Assembly (NCBI GenBank): GCA_022925895.1
Contig: JAKSYS010000641.1
Span: 1 to 36,186 of the forward strand
DNA: 36,186 nt
Direction of reading: 5' to 3'
DNA from: Fragilaria crotonensis
Taxonomy: Eukaryota > Bacillariophyta > Fragilariophyceae > Fragilariales > Fragilariaceae
Both the position numbers and the translations under genes were made by a program. The notes beneath the pieces were generated by a model. It worked only from the letters and a program-made list of their open reading frames with translations. It searched no databases and was not told where the DNA came from. Shown piece after piece: positions 10,861-22,287 of this stretch; position 1 is the stretch's first letter, and every line of letters starts with the position of its first letter.

Positions 10861-13800
10861 ATGGGTGTGAGAGGGCTCTGGCGACTCTTGCTACCGATAG
10901 GACGTCGAATATCCATCGAAGTCCTGGAGGGTCAGATTATTGCCATTGATGCCTCTATTTGGCTAACCCAATTCTTGAAGGCCATGCGTGATCCCGACAC
11001 GGGTAGCGTAAAGCCTGCTGCTCATTTGATTGGCTTTTTTCGAAGGCTCGCCAAGCTTCGATTTCATGGGATCCGACCTGTATTGGTCTTTGACGGGCCC
11101 ACGCCCATCATCAAGCGACGAGAACTGGCGCTAAGACGGCAGAGACGAGAACAGTTTGCACCAACGGCAGATGGCGCAGTGCTACGACTCGCAAAGCGAT
11201 TGCTGATTCAAGAAATCAAAAAGTCAAAACAGCTACAGAAAGAAAATGATGGAGCGGTGCAGGTTGATGGATTCAATCTTCCAAGCGACGATCGACCACA
11301 TGGGGAATCAGTCAATCTGAAGCGCCGTGGCTCAGATAATGACGCGGTGGTGATGAAGGTCGATGCACAGTTGGAAGAGACTTCGGAGGAAGTCGCCCGT
11401 GCTTTGCAGGAACAAGAGTGGCAGCTGGACGATAGAGTCAATACACCAGAAGGAGCCGTACATGCGGAGACCTCGGAGGAAATTGCGCGGGCCTTGCAGG
11501 AAGAGCAGTGGGACGACGGGCAAGAAAACAGCGAGAGAGCACCTCCGAACAATGATTGGGATCTTCCGATCCAAGAGGAGAATAGCGACGAATCTTCATC
11601 AACGCGTCCTTTCAAGAAGCTTCGCAGCGGTGTTGATCCCTTCCGAGACCATGACGGCACCCTCGACGTAGTATACTTGAACTCGTTGCCGGCAAGCACT
11701 CGCAAGGATGTCATTGAGGAAGCTCTCAGGAAACAGAGACTGAATAGTCGCAAGGAATTTATGCCAGTGGCAGGACAGCCAGCCGAATACTCAAAAGTAC
11801 AGCTTAGAAATTTCCTCCGATCGACCCGGTTGAATAAAAGCATTGTCAAGATGGGACAGCAGTCCACAACCTTAAGCGCTACGGAAGGGGAACAAATCGC
11901 ATCAGATCCCACTCGCCGCATGATTTTCGAGAAATTCGACGAACAAGTGAAGTTGAAGTCGTCCGTAGGTTTCGTGCAAAAAGGACTCAAAGACGAAGTT
12001 GATTCCGACGCTGATTGGGACAATGGGACAGACGCCGAGGAAAGCAACTGCAATGTAGACCTTTCCAGGAATGTCAAAAGGAAAAAAATGGTCATTGTAG
12101 ATTCATCGGACGAAGATGACCAATTAGACAAAGGTGCGTCTCCGAGTATTGCCGTCGCGCGCAGCGACGTACTGGATGTACAATGCCCTTCATCGCCTGT
12201 GCCTATTTCGAATGATGACTTTCAAGGAGGGGGGTTCCTGAAGGGCACACCAGATTCGAGCAATGATCAGCTAGGCCAAACGATTTCCACCTACGAGTAT
12301 CAAGGTTATGGCTCTATTCACACCCTGAAGGAAGGCAAGTCTGAGCACTCACATCAGTCTCACCTCCAAGATCGCGAGATAGCATGCGCCCTTCTGTCGA
12401 AAGCTCCCGAGAAGGCTGTCACCTCCGATGGGCAAAATGCTGACGATGATTCAGTTGATTGGGAAGATGGTGACGCTGCGCCAGATTCAGACGATGACAG
12501 CCGCGGGAGCGTTTCTGTTGAAACTTTGCCAGACTGCCCGCGTACGACCCCGATGATTGACGAAAACTTTGACACTCTCAATGATGAAAAGATTGTCACC
12601 CAAAATCTCGCTGCGCTTTATCAAGCTCAATCTACTGCTGCAAATCTTACCAATTGGGCGGGTCGGGCTTTTCGTCGGGCAATTGCGCAACACGAAGAAA
12701 ATGGTGTGATAAATGCGTCAGCGGTTGGAAGCAAGGCAAGTACTTCCAGAGCCGATCGCGTGGCTTTCAGGCCACTCGCCTCCCTTCCGACGCAGGCTAT
12801 CGATGGTCCTGTTGCAAACGACGAAGGTGGTAAAGGCATTCTGGGTGCGATCATTTCATCAGATGATGTTGAGGGCCACGAAACTCGCCTTCCAACTGGA
12901 GGCGAGTTTGCGACTCCTGAGAAAGATACTCAAGGCGGGGAAAGTGTGATCAACGCACTGGACGGTTTCAAGCCAGCGATCCACAGGCATGAACCTGATA
13001 CGGACAATGTCGTTGACCTTAGGAAGTTGGGAGCGCCACCTACAGAGCTGGGTGGAGAAAGTGGTCAGCACGAAACTGATGACGTGAGAGCTGCAAGTGG
13101 AGTGCGTACAGAAAGGACGCGACCCGTCGACCGAACTAACGCGACTCAAGAGCTCTTGGCAGAAGAAGAAGAGCTCGAGGCGGAACGACGACGCCATGCT
13201 CGCGACATGCAGACAATAGACGACGAAATGAAGTCAGAGATCATCTCGTTGATCAAGTTATTCGGTATCCCATACTTAGAATCGCCAGCTGAGGCGGAGG
13301 CTCAGTGCGTCGCTCTAGAGGCGCTTGGCCTTGTAGATGGAATTGTCACAGAGGATAGCGACGTGTTTGTGTTCGGAGGCAAGACGATTTACCGCAATAT
13401 GTTCGACGATCAAAAGTTTGTCGAAGTCTATCGGGCGGAGGATGCCATGAAGGAGATGTCGTTAGGGAGGGAGGAAATGGTAGCAATGGCCATGTTACTT
13501 GGTGGTGATTACACTGACGGTGTCAAAGGCGTTGGCATAGTGAACGCCATGGAAATAATGGAAGCATTTCCAATGTCTCCAGACGTGAAGGAGGGCCTTC
13601 GAAAATTCCGAACGTGGCTTGATGGCTTTGATCCCTTGGATGTTTCTGTATCTAGCTCGAGCGATATCGAGGGGCTTACTGGTCTTCAGAGATTTCACGC
13701 TAGCCACAAATCGGCCCGCTTGCGATGGATATGTCCTCCAAACTTTCCAGCGGAAAACGTGCTCAATGCTTATTTGAATCCTGTTGTTGATACTTCATCA

Positions 13801-14043
13801 GAGCGGTTCTCCTGGGGTGTCCCTGATGCTGACGAGCTTGTGAAGTTCTGTACCCGAAACATGGGATGGGAGGCCTCGGAAACAAGACGAATGCTGGACC
13901 CTATCATCAAGAGAGCTGAGGGTGGTATGAGACAGACTCGACTCGATACCTTTATGAGGTATTCTGACAATATTCAATTCGCCGACGTCAGATCAAAACG
14001 TTTGCGCACGGTGTTCGAAGGGGTTCGGAAGGATACGGCGTGA
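10861..14043 (+). CDS. XPG: XPG/RAD2-type structure-specific endonuclease (nucleotide excision repair)
   Basis: This 1060-residue protein starts with MGVRGLWRLL, the invariant start of the XPG/FEN1 family, which fixes the start codon. The XPG-N domain spans about residues 1-105, with Asp30 (IIAIDAS) and Asp78 (LVFDGPTP). A long acidic spacer follows. The XPG-I domain is at about 740-900: ESPAEAEAQC (Glu811, Glu813), VTEDSDVFVFG (Asp832, Asp834) and GGDYTDGVKGVG (Asp883, Asp886, start of the helix-hairpin-helix). A C-terminal QTRLDTFM (1025-1032) resembles a PCNA-binding box. All metal-binding acids are present. Overall length and a spacer of more than 600 residues match XPG/Rad2 rather than FEN1 or EXO1. 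In this family the enzyme makes the 3' incision around bulky DNA damage in the nucleus. The spacer has a duplicated UIM-like motif. Single exon, intact. Confidence 0.96.
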   Translation: MGVRGLWRLLLPIGRRISIEVLEGQIIAIDASIWLTQFLKAMRDPDTGSVKPAAHLIGFFRRLAKLRFHGIRPVLVFDGPTPIIKRRELALRRQRREQFAPTADGAVLRLAKRLLIQEIKKSKQLQKENDGAVQVDGFNLPSDDRPHGESVNLKRRGSDNDAVVMKVDAQLEETSEEVARALQEQEWQLDDRVNTPEGAVHAETSEEIARALQEEQWDDGQENSERAPPNNDWDLPIQEENSDESSSTRPFKKLRSGVDPFRDHDGTLDVVYLNSLPASTRKDVIEEALRKQRLNSRKEFMPVAGQPAEYSKVQLRNFLRSTRLNKSIVKMGQQSTTLSATEGEQIASDPTRRMIFEKFDEQVKLKSSVGFVQKGLKDEVDSDADWDNGTDAEESNCNVDLSRNVKRKKMVIVDSSDEDDQLDKGASPSIAVARSDVLDVQCPSSPVPISNDDFQGGGFLKGTPDSSNDQLGQTISTYEYQGYGSIHTLKEGKSEHSHQSHLQDREIACALLSKAPEKAVTSDGQNADDDSVDWEDGDAAPDSDDDSRGSVSVETLPDCPRTTPMIDENFDTLNDEKIVTQNLAALYQAQSTAANLTNWAGRAFRRAIAQHEENGVINASAVGSKASTSRADRVAFRPLASLPTQAIDGPVANDEGGKGILGAIISSDDVEGHETRLPTGGEFATPEKDTQGGESVINALDGFKPAIHRHEPDTDNVVDLRKLGAPPTELGGESGQHETDDVRAASGVRTERTRPVDRTNATQELLAEEEELEAERRRHARDMQTIDDEMKSEIISLIKLFGIPYLESPAEAEAQCVALEALGLVDGIVTEDSDVFVFGGKTIYRNMFDDQKFVEVYRAEDAMKEMSLGREEMVAMAMLLGGDYTDGVKGVGIVNAMEIMEAFPMSPDVKEGLRKFRTWLDGFDPLDVSVSSSSDIEGLTGLQRFHASHKSARLRWICPPNFPAENVLNAYLNPVVDTSSERFSWGVPDADELVKFCTRNMGWEASETRRMLDPIIKRAEGGMRQTRLDTFMRYSDNIQFADVRSKRLRTVFEGVRKDTA

Positions 14044-15963
14044 CCATTGCCTTGCGGCCTGTCCAGAAACACTACTTGCAATGGACTGGACCGACGAGCA
14101 CTCTGCATATTGTCTTTATCCGCGTTCTCCAGTATTAATGCGGAAGGGGACGTTTCAGGACATAGATACGAAGCCTTTTGAATTTCGTCAAAAGGACATG
14201 AACGAACCTGACATGTCTTGGGCACCTGCACCGTATAGAAGTGCATATTTTGAAAAGGTCCGCAGAAACTTATGCCACGATGAATAAGGCCAACTCTTAT
14301 GATGATGTTAGTATGTTATCCGTATGCTTGAGCATCAGCTAAAAATGGTCCAGCAATTGTCGGTGATATAAGTGGTCGTGTTGCTGAGAAGTGCTGAAGC
14401 CGATCACAACAATGCAGAGGCGGCATGATGAGATAGTCAGGAACAGGTGATAGGTTTGGATAAAATATTAGAAGTTATATTGACCTCAATGTTGGTGATG
14501 GGTTCCTTGATGTGCCCTTTTGCGAGTGCCTTGCACCTACGGGTCTCTGGAGGGTGTAGTGGTTGTGAGTGAGTTGTCAAACCAGGTCTATGTCAGCACC
14601 ACCACTCTCACTATGTTGTCCTGGTAAGAAGTTGCTGTGCCTTTGTCTGAGTCAGATAGGAGGTTAAACCCCACCAGTTTCCTTGGTATAACTTCAGAAA
14701 GAAGAGCCAGCCTGCAGCAAGGAGCTGATGGTGTCTGGAGACATAAGTTGAAGTAAAAGGAAGAAGGGCATAAAGCATGTCATTCATGAGCTATGCTAAG
14801 TTTGTCGATTGTCATTCTTGCGACTAGGAATCACGAAAGGTCCCTCGTAGCAATGGGTGACATGCTGGTTAGAGTTTTAAAAAAGAGGACAGGTATGTAA
14901 CGTGTATTGTGACTTATGATGGATTGTGATGTAAAGTTTACAGGGACAGAAGAAAGTAATTGTAGCGCATTCATATGCACTATTGTGTTTGTACAGGTGA
15001 GTGTGTGGGTAGTAATAGATACGTGATTCAGGTTCATATCTTTGACAAATCAATTGATATTCAATGAGTAATTGGATGTACTAGCTGGGCTACTATAAGC
15101 GACAGGTAAACAAGGGTACAAAGAAGTGGTCAATTCAGAAAGAGTAACATGTGTTTCTAGTGCTAATTGCAAGATTTGATTTAAAATGTAATGAACTTAA
15201 AATACCATGGTTCTTAGATTATTTTTAATTTTGTTCATGAAGAAATTATTATTGAATTTGCTTCAAGAAGAAGGTGACATAAGTTGTACTGGAGTTGTAA
15301 GTTTTGGTCTCCATTGACACATATAAATTGCGATGATGGTCAAATGCTGCTATGCCATTTGTGAGTCTTGATAGATATTTGTTGGCATTCACCATTGCAA
15401 CAAGCAAAAGAGCAAAAGTGATCATTTTTACATCAGCAACGCCAATTGCAGGGAAGGCAGTAAATGAAGACGACAGTAGGATGGATCACCATATTGCAAT
15501 AACTCTTGCATTTTCTCCCGAAGGGTACTTGTACCACCTGGTACGACGTACTATAGTATTTAACTATATACGCTACTAGGAGTAGTACCAGGCTTTTAGT
15601 GTATTCATAATTTATTTATAACCCTTGCTGAACATGAATGCAGATATATTGAAGGAAACGAGGAGAAACCGTATAGCATGTATCTACTCGGAGTATATAT
15701 TTATGTACAGGGTCATTTGCGAATTTCTCAGTGCTCAGATTTCTACTCGTAATATCCCGGAATTGAAATGACTGATGCTCATGTCTTGTGTAATTTGTGT
15801 GGTAGGCTACCGCGGAACACAAAATCAATTGCTTTAAAGCTCCGTCAAGATACGCTTGACCTCTCTTTGATCTGCTCTCTTTGCATCGATCAACTGGTGT
15901 TGTTCCAGAGCACTCAACTGAACTGACGGATAGCCCACTTTTGATTTCAGTCATCGTCTTCAA
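14044..15963. other. About 1.9 kb intergenic region between XPG and the cytochrome b561 gene
   Basis: Only short frames and no recognisable domain. The left part is presumably the XPG 3' UTR. The stretch 15525-15592 has clustered GTAC/CCTGGTAC motifs like those in other intergenic parts of the window. Composition is AT-rich from about 14800. I see no tRNA or other structured RNA. Confidence 0.5.
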
Positions 15964-17886
15964 TTGATCGATTTCCTTAAGAATATGATCATCATGACTG
16001 CTAGATGGCGATTGGCCCTGGTACTTGTGTCCGTGTCTATTGCAAAAGCCACCACCATCATCGACGCAACTGCTAACTTTTCCCCGTCAAGTGAGGCCGA
16101 GTACGATCATGAAATCATTTTGATCCCAGGAGAAATGGCCTTTCACTGGAACGATGTGAGCGGGAATACAATTGACTGTCGCCTTGTTCATACGGCTCCT
16201 TCCGTCGACAAAGCTCCTTCCTGGATCGGGTTAGGTTTTTACGATACATTCTCCAACACCGATCCTATCAGTGCAGATTCGCAACTCATCATCGGTTCTG
16301 ACGCCGTGATTGGGTTGGTGGCAACCTCAATTGTCAAGAAGTATGGTTTGGACGGAATGACCGTTAACGCAACCGACGGTGTTCACCCTCTAGAGCATCA
16401 GACATTGATTAATCCTTCCATCAAGCAGCACAATGCTGACGACGGAACTGCCACGACTATCTTGACATTTACCAAAGAGTTGGAGGAATCGAACGTTGAA
16501 GAGGTGCGACTACGAAAAGAAGGGATGAATGTCTTCATCTTCGGCGAGGGCGCACCCGGTGAGACCACCCTTGTCATGAACGACCAATGGGGGGCATTCA
16601 CGCTGGACATGGCGGCTGTCGAAGCTCGTACTGCATATGGGGAGCCCGGAAGCTCTTCAAAAGGAACTGACGGAGGCGCGTCCACTTCGGATGGAAGTGC
16701 CAACACAGCCCGCATCGTTGATGGACAATGCGGATCGGAGCTCGAAGGGTATGATCACCAATTCATAGCGACATCAGACGTCACCTTCTATTGGAAGATT
16801 GATGGAAACATTCTCAAGGCTGCTCTCAAGGTTAAGAAAGTTGCTTGGGTTGGCTTTGCTATCTCTGACAATGGAATGATGATTGGTTCCGAGGCCATCA
16901 TTGGAATGCCTTCCGAGTCAACCGCCACCAAATATATCCTTGGTGATAAGCAAGTAGGGGCAATTGTTGCTACCAAGGATACAACGAGCTTGAAGGCCGC
17001 ATCCATCCAACAGGGAGATGGATCCACAACATTGACCTTCGAGAACGCTTTGGATGTCTCCAGTGACACGCACCCAATTATTTCGACTGGCCTCAATACC
17101 TTCCTTTTTGCTGTTGGAAAAGACAACCAGTTTGGTTACCACGCAAGTCGTGGAAGCTTCCGTATTGACTTGGCCAGTTGTGAGGGTTCCGGAACGACGA
17201 CAACGAAGACACACATGGGTGCATTCGCTGCGCACGGAACTATGGCTACGTTGGCATGGGCGATCGCATCGCCGTTCGCAATGACAGTTGCATGGTTCCG
17301 AACTCTCGTGCCAAGTTCATGGATTTACATTCACGTTTTCTCAAACGTGTGCTCGTTCTTCTTCACTCTCATCGCAGTTATCATTGCAATCTCAGCTGTC
17401 AGCGTCCAGCAAGACTCATCGCACTTCAATAATCCACACCATTGGGTGGGCATCATCATGTTGGTTGGAATAACTTTCCAAGTCATGAATGGTTTCCTTC
17501 GTCCGCCGGTTGAGAAGCGAGACCCATACTCCACTTCGCACTATGATATTGACCGCGGCTTCATCAAGTGGCCACGGTCTCCGCGCGAGGTTTGGTATTT
17601 CTCTCACCGAGTGACTGGTATATCATTGCTCGGGATGGGCATTTACCAGATTGTGAGTGGTTTGGATCTGTTTGCTGCAAACTATAATGTGTCCAGTATC
17701 GCTCCTTTGTTTTGGGGTTACGTTGCAATCTTCGCATTCTGCTTGATTTCTCTCAAGTTCTGGATCATGTATGAGGAGTACAAGGCTCGTCGTGGAATGG
17801 AAGCTATGCATGTCGAACACCGAAGTGGTGCCTCAGCTGGAGGTCCCAGTGATGACCTCGTTCCTGTCCAGTTCGACATGTCTTGA
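15964..17886 (+). CDS. DOMON-DOMON-cytochrome b561 membrane protein
   Basis: This 640-residue protein starts with a signal peptide (hydrophobic core LALVLVSVSIA, likely cleaved after AKA). Met1 (15964), Met8 or Met11 (15994) could each be the start; Met11 gives the most usual signal peptide. Two DOMON-like beta domains follow (about 45-225 and 255-405), both with the FxW and SWIGLGF/AWVGFAI patterns, separated by a Ser/Gly linker. The C-terminal half has about five membrane helices (420-600) with four conserved histidines suited to two b-type haems: His424, His457, His492 (or 493) and His548 in FSHRVTG. Such proteins pass electrons across a membrane, often from ascorbate to ferric iron or another outer acceptor. 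The two DOMON domains would face the lumen or cell exterior. The tail is cytosolic and charged. No introns, no defects. The exact substrate cannot be told. Confidence 0.93.
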   Translation: MIDFLKNMIIMTARWRLALVLVSVSIAKATTIIDATANFSPSSEAEYDHEIILIPGEMAFHWNDVSGNTIDCRLVHTAPSVDKAPSWIGLGFYDTFSNTDPISADSQLIIGSDAVIGLVATSIVKKYGLDGMTVNATDGVHPLEHQTLINPSIKQHNADDGTATTILTFTKELEESNVEEVRLRKEGMNVFIFGEGAPGETTLVMNDQWGAFTLDMAAVEARTAYGEPGSSSKGTDGGASTSDGSANTARIVDGQCGSELEGYDHQFIATSDVTFYWKIDGNILKAALKVKKVAWVGFAISDNGMMIGSEAIIGMPSESTATKYILGDKQVGAIVATKDTTSLKAASIQQGDGSTTLTFENALDVSSDTHPIISTGLNTFLFAVGKDNQFGYHASRGSFRIDLASCEGSGTTTTKTHMGAFAAHGTMATLAWAIASPFAMTVAWFRTLVPSSWIYIHVFSNVCSFFFTLIAVIIAISAVSVQQDSSHFNNPHHWVGIIMLVGITFQVMNGFLRPPVEKRDPYSTSHYDIDRGFIKWPRSPREVWYFSHRVTGISLLGMGIYQIVSGLDLFAANYNVSSIAPLFWGYVAIFAFCLISLKFWIMYEEYKARRGMEAMHVEHRSGASAGGPSDDLVPVQFDMS

Positions 17887-18010
17887 GTAGAAGAGTCCTG
17901 TCGTATCGTCCTCGGACATATCTCGAGACGTAGAAAGCTTACGTGAAATAACTTGCATGGCGTTATCATTAAGAATCTAGAGCAGCACGTGTGCGCTTTT
18001 GAGTACGTTT
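17887..18010. other. Short convergent intergenic region
   Basis: Only 124 bp separate the stop codons of the b561 gene (plus) and the F-box-like gene (minus), so the two genes converge and their 3' UTRs probably overlap. An AT-rich GCGTTATCATTAAG stretch is present but no clear terminator signal is visible. Confidence 0.5.
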
Positions 18011-18808
18011 TTACAGCCATCCACTTTTACTAAGGCATCCAGTTCCCTGGATAAGTTTTCCTTCTGTCTTTTTCTGAACGAAGCATTGCAATGACGTCAG
18101 ATTTTGCTGGGAAAGTTGTAACTCGCGGAAGACAACGGTCTGCATAATGAGACGCGACGTCTCCAGGATTTCTTCGTGGTAAGGTAACGAAGAAGAACCC
18201 ACACGGGCATCTCCGGCGCCCAGGAGTTGCTTGCTATGCTTGAAGGCCTTGCCTCCACACTTTCCACATGTTGCAAGGATTTGCTTCTGCAGAGAATCGC
18301 AAAAAGCAGGAGCTACGTCAAGGAGATCAACAGCCATACGCAGAGCCTTCCGGACATCGTTCCCTTGAATTGCGTCAGGTGCCTTCCCAAGCACGCTACG
18401 AAGATGCTCAAGATCGGAGAGAACTCTGGAACAGATTCTCGCGTGACGGATGAAGAGCGATGTTGATGATTCTATTTCGGACTTCGGTGGCAGAGGTTGT
18501 CTGAAATGCAACAGCGCCCTTGGCAGCATCACGTCCCCGATGGATAACATAATCTTCCGGAAGTGTTTGCTGACTAGGGAAAGGCGCACCAAACTCTTAG
18601 AAGCGGCCCCCAAGAAATCCAGCACGCCGCAAAAGACATCTGGCGCAAGCCTTTCAAGCGAAGGCTGCGTCTCCTCAGTTGGCTTCCCTAATCGAGTTAA
18701 TTGATGACGTATTTTCTTCGCCTGGGGCTCCGTAGGGTCGATGTCATTTGAGGACAACATCTCACTTAGGCAACGTCGTCGCCTTGAAACAAAAATTGAC
18801 TTTGACAT
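18011..18808 (-). CDS. F-box-like protein
   Basis: The minus frame is open from 19300, but I prefer the ATG at 18808 (MSKSIFVSRRRRC). Upstream of about 19060 the sequence is GTAC-rich, like the intergenic DNA of this window. From 18808 the protein has 265 residues. A basic N-terminus is followed by SLERLAPDVFCGVLDFLGA and SLVRLSLVSKHFRKIML (residues about 50-88), an F-box-like pattern: Leu-Pro replaced by Leu-Ala-Pro, then a V..VL.FL core and an LxLVSKxFR end. F-box proteins recruit targets to SCF ubiquitin ligases. The C-terminal 175 residues are helical with an ATCGKCGGKAFKH motif, but no known substrate domain (LRR, WD40, kelch). The start is uncertain and the F-box call is moderate. Confidence 0.62.
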   Translation of the reverse strand: MSKSIFVSRRRRCLSEMLSSNDIDPTEPQAKKIRHQLTRLGKPTEETQPSLERLAPDVFCGVLDFLGAASKSLVRLSLVSKHFRKIMLSIGDVMLPRALLHFRQPLPPKSEIESSTSLFIRHARICSRVLSDLEHLRSVLGKAPDAIQGNDVRKALRMAVDLLDVAPAFCDSLQKQILATCGKCGGKAFKHSKQLLGAGDARVGSSSLPYHEEILETSRLIMQTVVFRELQLSQQNLTSLQCFVQKKTEGKLIQGTGCLSKSGWL

Positions 18809-19300
18809 AGGCGTGGACGAGCAATTTGGCTGAATTTTCTTCTGGTAGCGCGAAGTTTTGTGTTCGACGCTGAAGCGATTCGTTTGTGGTCCTTCGTTTT
18901 GATGATGCGTCCATGACAAACATTTTGTGAGCGTCGACGTGCAGGGGCGAGCTGCCGTTCCTTGGAGTGCGTGCTGACGTCTGCTCAATACGTCCATCAT
19001 AATGATTGTTTCTATAGACATCAAAGAAGGATTCGTAGCCATCCTCGGACATTCCATTGACCAATTAAAATTTTCAGTTGACCACGTCGGCGTTTGTGAT
19101 GTAAGATTCGTTTCTATGCACACGTCATGCCCACAACAATTGCTGACGCGTTCACACGGGAAACGGGAACCATGGTTCAGAGTGTACTGGAGTAGAAGTA
19201 CTTGTACCTGGTAGTACGAGTATCTCGTAGCTCGTACATCTGTTATCAGTACTGTACCGCCCTCGAGTGACTGTGGTTGTCCACACGTCAACATCATCAA

Positions 19301-22287
19301 GGCAGCGTCGAAGCAACAACTGCAAACTTGAGCATAGCTTATAGTATTACCAGGTACTACATTCTACTACAATAACAACAGCGTTCAGAGTTCCACTACA
19401 ACAATCGTTATCGAGCATGTACGCATATGTACAAGTGCTTTTTGGCAGAAGAATGCTAATGGGGAGGTTAGTACCAGCTTGGTACCTTCATTGTTGACAG
19501 ACTTCAGACTTATCAATCCATTGCAATGGCTTGCTGCTCCTAAGAATATCACTTGATGGCAGCAAGCAGAGCAGCATTGTTATGTACTTCATGTCAGATC
19601 CCTGCCTCTGATCATTAAATGTGTCATCGGCGTCAATCTCTTATTCACTTGGAACACATGATTCACTACACCAAACACGGTAGTAGTAGTACTCGATGAT
19701 TCACCGTAACTTGTTCATGGTGAATCCAGACACCATTTCTTGGAGTCTGTGATAGAAGGCATCACATTGGATTATTGCGGTGGACCACCAGGCCAGCATT
19801 CTCTGTGTCATCCAGGTGGACATCCTGAAAGATTTGGGCGACAAGCAATCCCTCTGCATTTTTTGTTCCTTTAGCTACTAGATACAGCATGCTGAAATAA
19901 TTTGGGCCACCAGCACTTGGTGCTGGCCTGTGATTTTTCCTGGGTATGCTGGAATATTCTGGACCACTTGGCCCACAGTGCTTGGAAGAATGCCTGCACC
20001 AAAATGCTCTCTCATGAACCTCTAGGTGACCGTGGGATTCTTGGTTTGGTGGCAGCATGATGTGATTTCTTTCACAAAGAGATAGAAATTGCTTCGCCAG
20101 GAATGGATGGAGATATTGCACAACAAACTTTTGGGACTGACCAAAAACTGACATTTAACACATTGAACTAAAATAATTAATGACGTGATACAGGCAGTAA
20201 TTGATGACGACACTACCACTGCTACATAATGCTTACCAACTCAGGTTGCTTTTGCGCTGCTCCAGTTAGCCTTAATGGTCTGTAGTGTTATGCTGGTGAA
20301 CCATGTTTGCTGTCTTCCAATGAATTTTCCTTTATTATGTTGGGTTCTCATTGGGTGTCTTTGAGTTATTGCTTTGGATGTACTATGATATTGGTGTGTA
20401 TGTACATAATTGCCCTCACTCAAATGATAGTACGAACAGAAAATGTAGCATCAGGAAACTGCTTATTTTGCACTTTACTAGAGCATCTTGTTTGTTGAAT
20501 GAAACTTCTGTCAACTTTAAGGTACCTTGATGTATTCATACATGAGATCATGATTGTGATCAAGATTTGTGTCCGTGCAACTTGACTTGTTACAATAAAC
20601 ACTGTTATGATTTTTTTAGCACCTGACCTTTCTTGACAACGGTAACCTGGGGCAAATTGTTGATCAGATTCATAAGACTTCCAATTGAAAACGTAGCACA
20701 TACGACCTAACATGATAAGTCGTGAGACTGCCAAGGCACAAATGGCAGCAGTATTGGTATGTTGTTCTCTGCAATGACAAGAACCTTTTGTGAACTCCCC
20801 TTACTAGTAGCGTGTCATTAATGCTTGCATGCTGCATACCAACTCTCTCATCAAATTGGAAGATGTGAAGCTTTACATCAAAAGCACATCCACCAGCATT
20901 TTGGTCAAACGGGGGCAAACAGCACACAAAAACATCACTTAACGTATTCAGCATCATGTAGTATGAGATCCTTGTTTTGGCAAACTCAATGTTGGAAATT
21001 CTCATTGCCAGGTATAAATCTTAAGATGCTATTCGCAGAAATGGAGAACTACTTGTAACTAGTGGGGACAATTCGTAACGTTGCTGAACAGTCTGGTTGT
21101 CTGGTTACACTTCAATCAATCGGCAATATACAAAAACAGGTACAAAGCTTATGATCTTTTGGCAGCACAGGTTTGAGAGCACTTGTATACGGAACAATAA
21201 CCAGATTATCATGATCTCATGAAATGTTCTTGATTTGGGAATTCATTGAGCTGAATCCAAGTATCAAATTGTTCTGTACTGGAAGGGAGGCGTCAAACTG
21301 ATTGCTTTGCTCACATACCATCTTAATACCAGAGCTTGGGTTAGTTTGTTTAGTGGAACTAATTTTGACAATTGTCTGGATCCTTAAGAATATGAACAGC
21401 ACAGACCCAATACAATTATATTACTTTTGGTAAACACATCAAAGTTGTGTGCCACAAACCTCAGCAGACCGCCGCAAGAACATAGGAACCATTAACACTG
21501 TGTTCGTACTTCGTCTTGAGTACCACTGTATGAGGTCTCAACTCTGTTTGGGAGGTCATCATCACAAATTACGACCTAAGATCAAAACGTGTGTATTCTT
21601 TTTTATTACTTATGATCAGATCACCGTGTCAGTATTTCATTATATACAGCCGATACATGTATATTGTGCATTGAGAGTTATTCGAATTTCCAATCATATA
21701 TACTACTCGGGAGTACTCCCGTAAACTTTATGATGACGTGCTAGTAGGGAGAGATGCCGCAATTTCTACAGTACCGGTACCAGGTAGCAGGTCACATTGT
21801 TCCGAAGGCAAACGTGAACTTGTTTTGCTGAGCAGTACACTTCTGCAAGAACACAATGGGTACAAGTTTACCCAACCTCTGCAATATGCCCTGATTACTA
21901 TGACATACATACTGGCATGGGATCTGGATTGGCAGAATTGGGACTATTTCCAGCCGACGGCGGGTGAAGTCCACTTCAAGCCCCGAAGTGCCTCAATCGA
22001 ATTCAAATATCAGCGTCACCCAGACCGGTATGCCCACGCACTCCTATTTCTTTTTCGTCTAAGCCCTTACCCCTCGGGAGGAGATGTACCGAGACTGTGA
22101 TAAGCTGAATTCGCACATAACCCATACCGCTTTATCTCTATGCCAAAGGTCAATGCCGGATGGGAATTCGTCCGCAGTACAAAACAAAACAAAACCTCTT
22201 ATCGGGTTATCACCAATCCAGGCCGAGAGGTCCAACATGTGTACCTCACTTGCCGTGTGAACGATGAATCGCCGTATCATACTAAAT
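19301..22287. other. About 3 kb without a convincing gene
   Basis: AT-rich sequence with many short frames. Minus-strand patches look faintly coding: 19762-20154 (131 codons, HPFLAKQFLSLCERN, ESHGHLEVHERAFW) and 20420-21005 (MLGRMCYVFNWKSYES; FDVKLHIFQFDERVGM), but they fall in different frames and match no family I know. They could be remains of an old gene or transposon. GTACC motifs cluster at 19205-19216, 19348-19357, 19470-19487 and 21772-21786. The 3' UTR of the MFS gene occupies the right end. Confidence 0.4.

Noticed and set aside
11208-12131. 307-codon minus-strand frame
   Set aside because: It is a shadow of the XPG acidic spacer: Ser/Cys-rich translation of the opposite strand with no domain.
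14081-14287. 68-codon plus frame just after XPG
   Set aside because: No domain, out of frame with XPG, most likely 3' UTR.
18809-19300. N-terminal extension of the F-box-like frame
   Set aside because: The sequence is GTAC-rich like the neighbouring intergenic DNA and the translation looks random, so I start the gene at 18808. It remains possible.
19905-19930. CAGCAC-TTG-GTGCTG hairpin
   Set aside because: Only a 7-bp stem in unannotated DNA with no T-run or neighbouring gene; probably chance.
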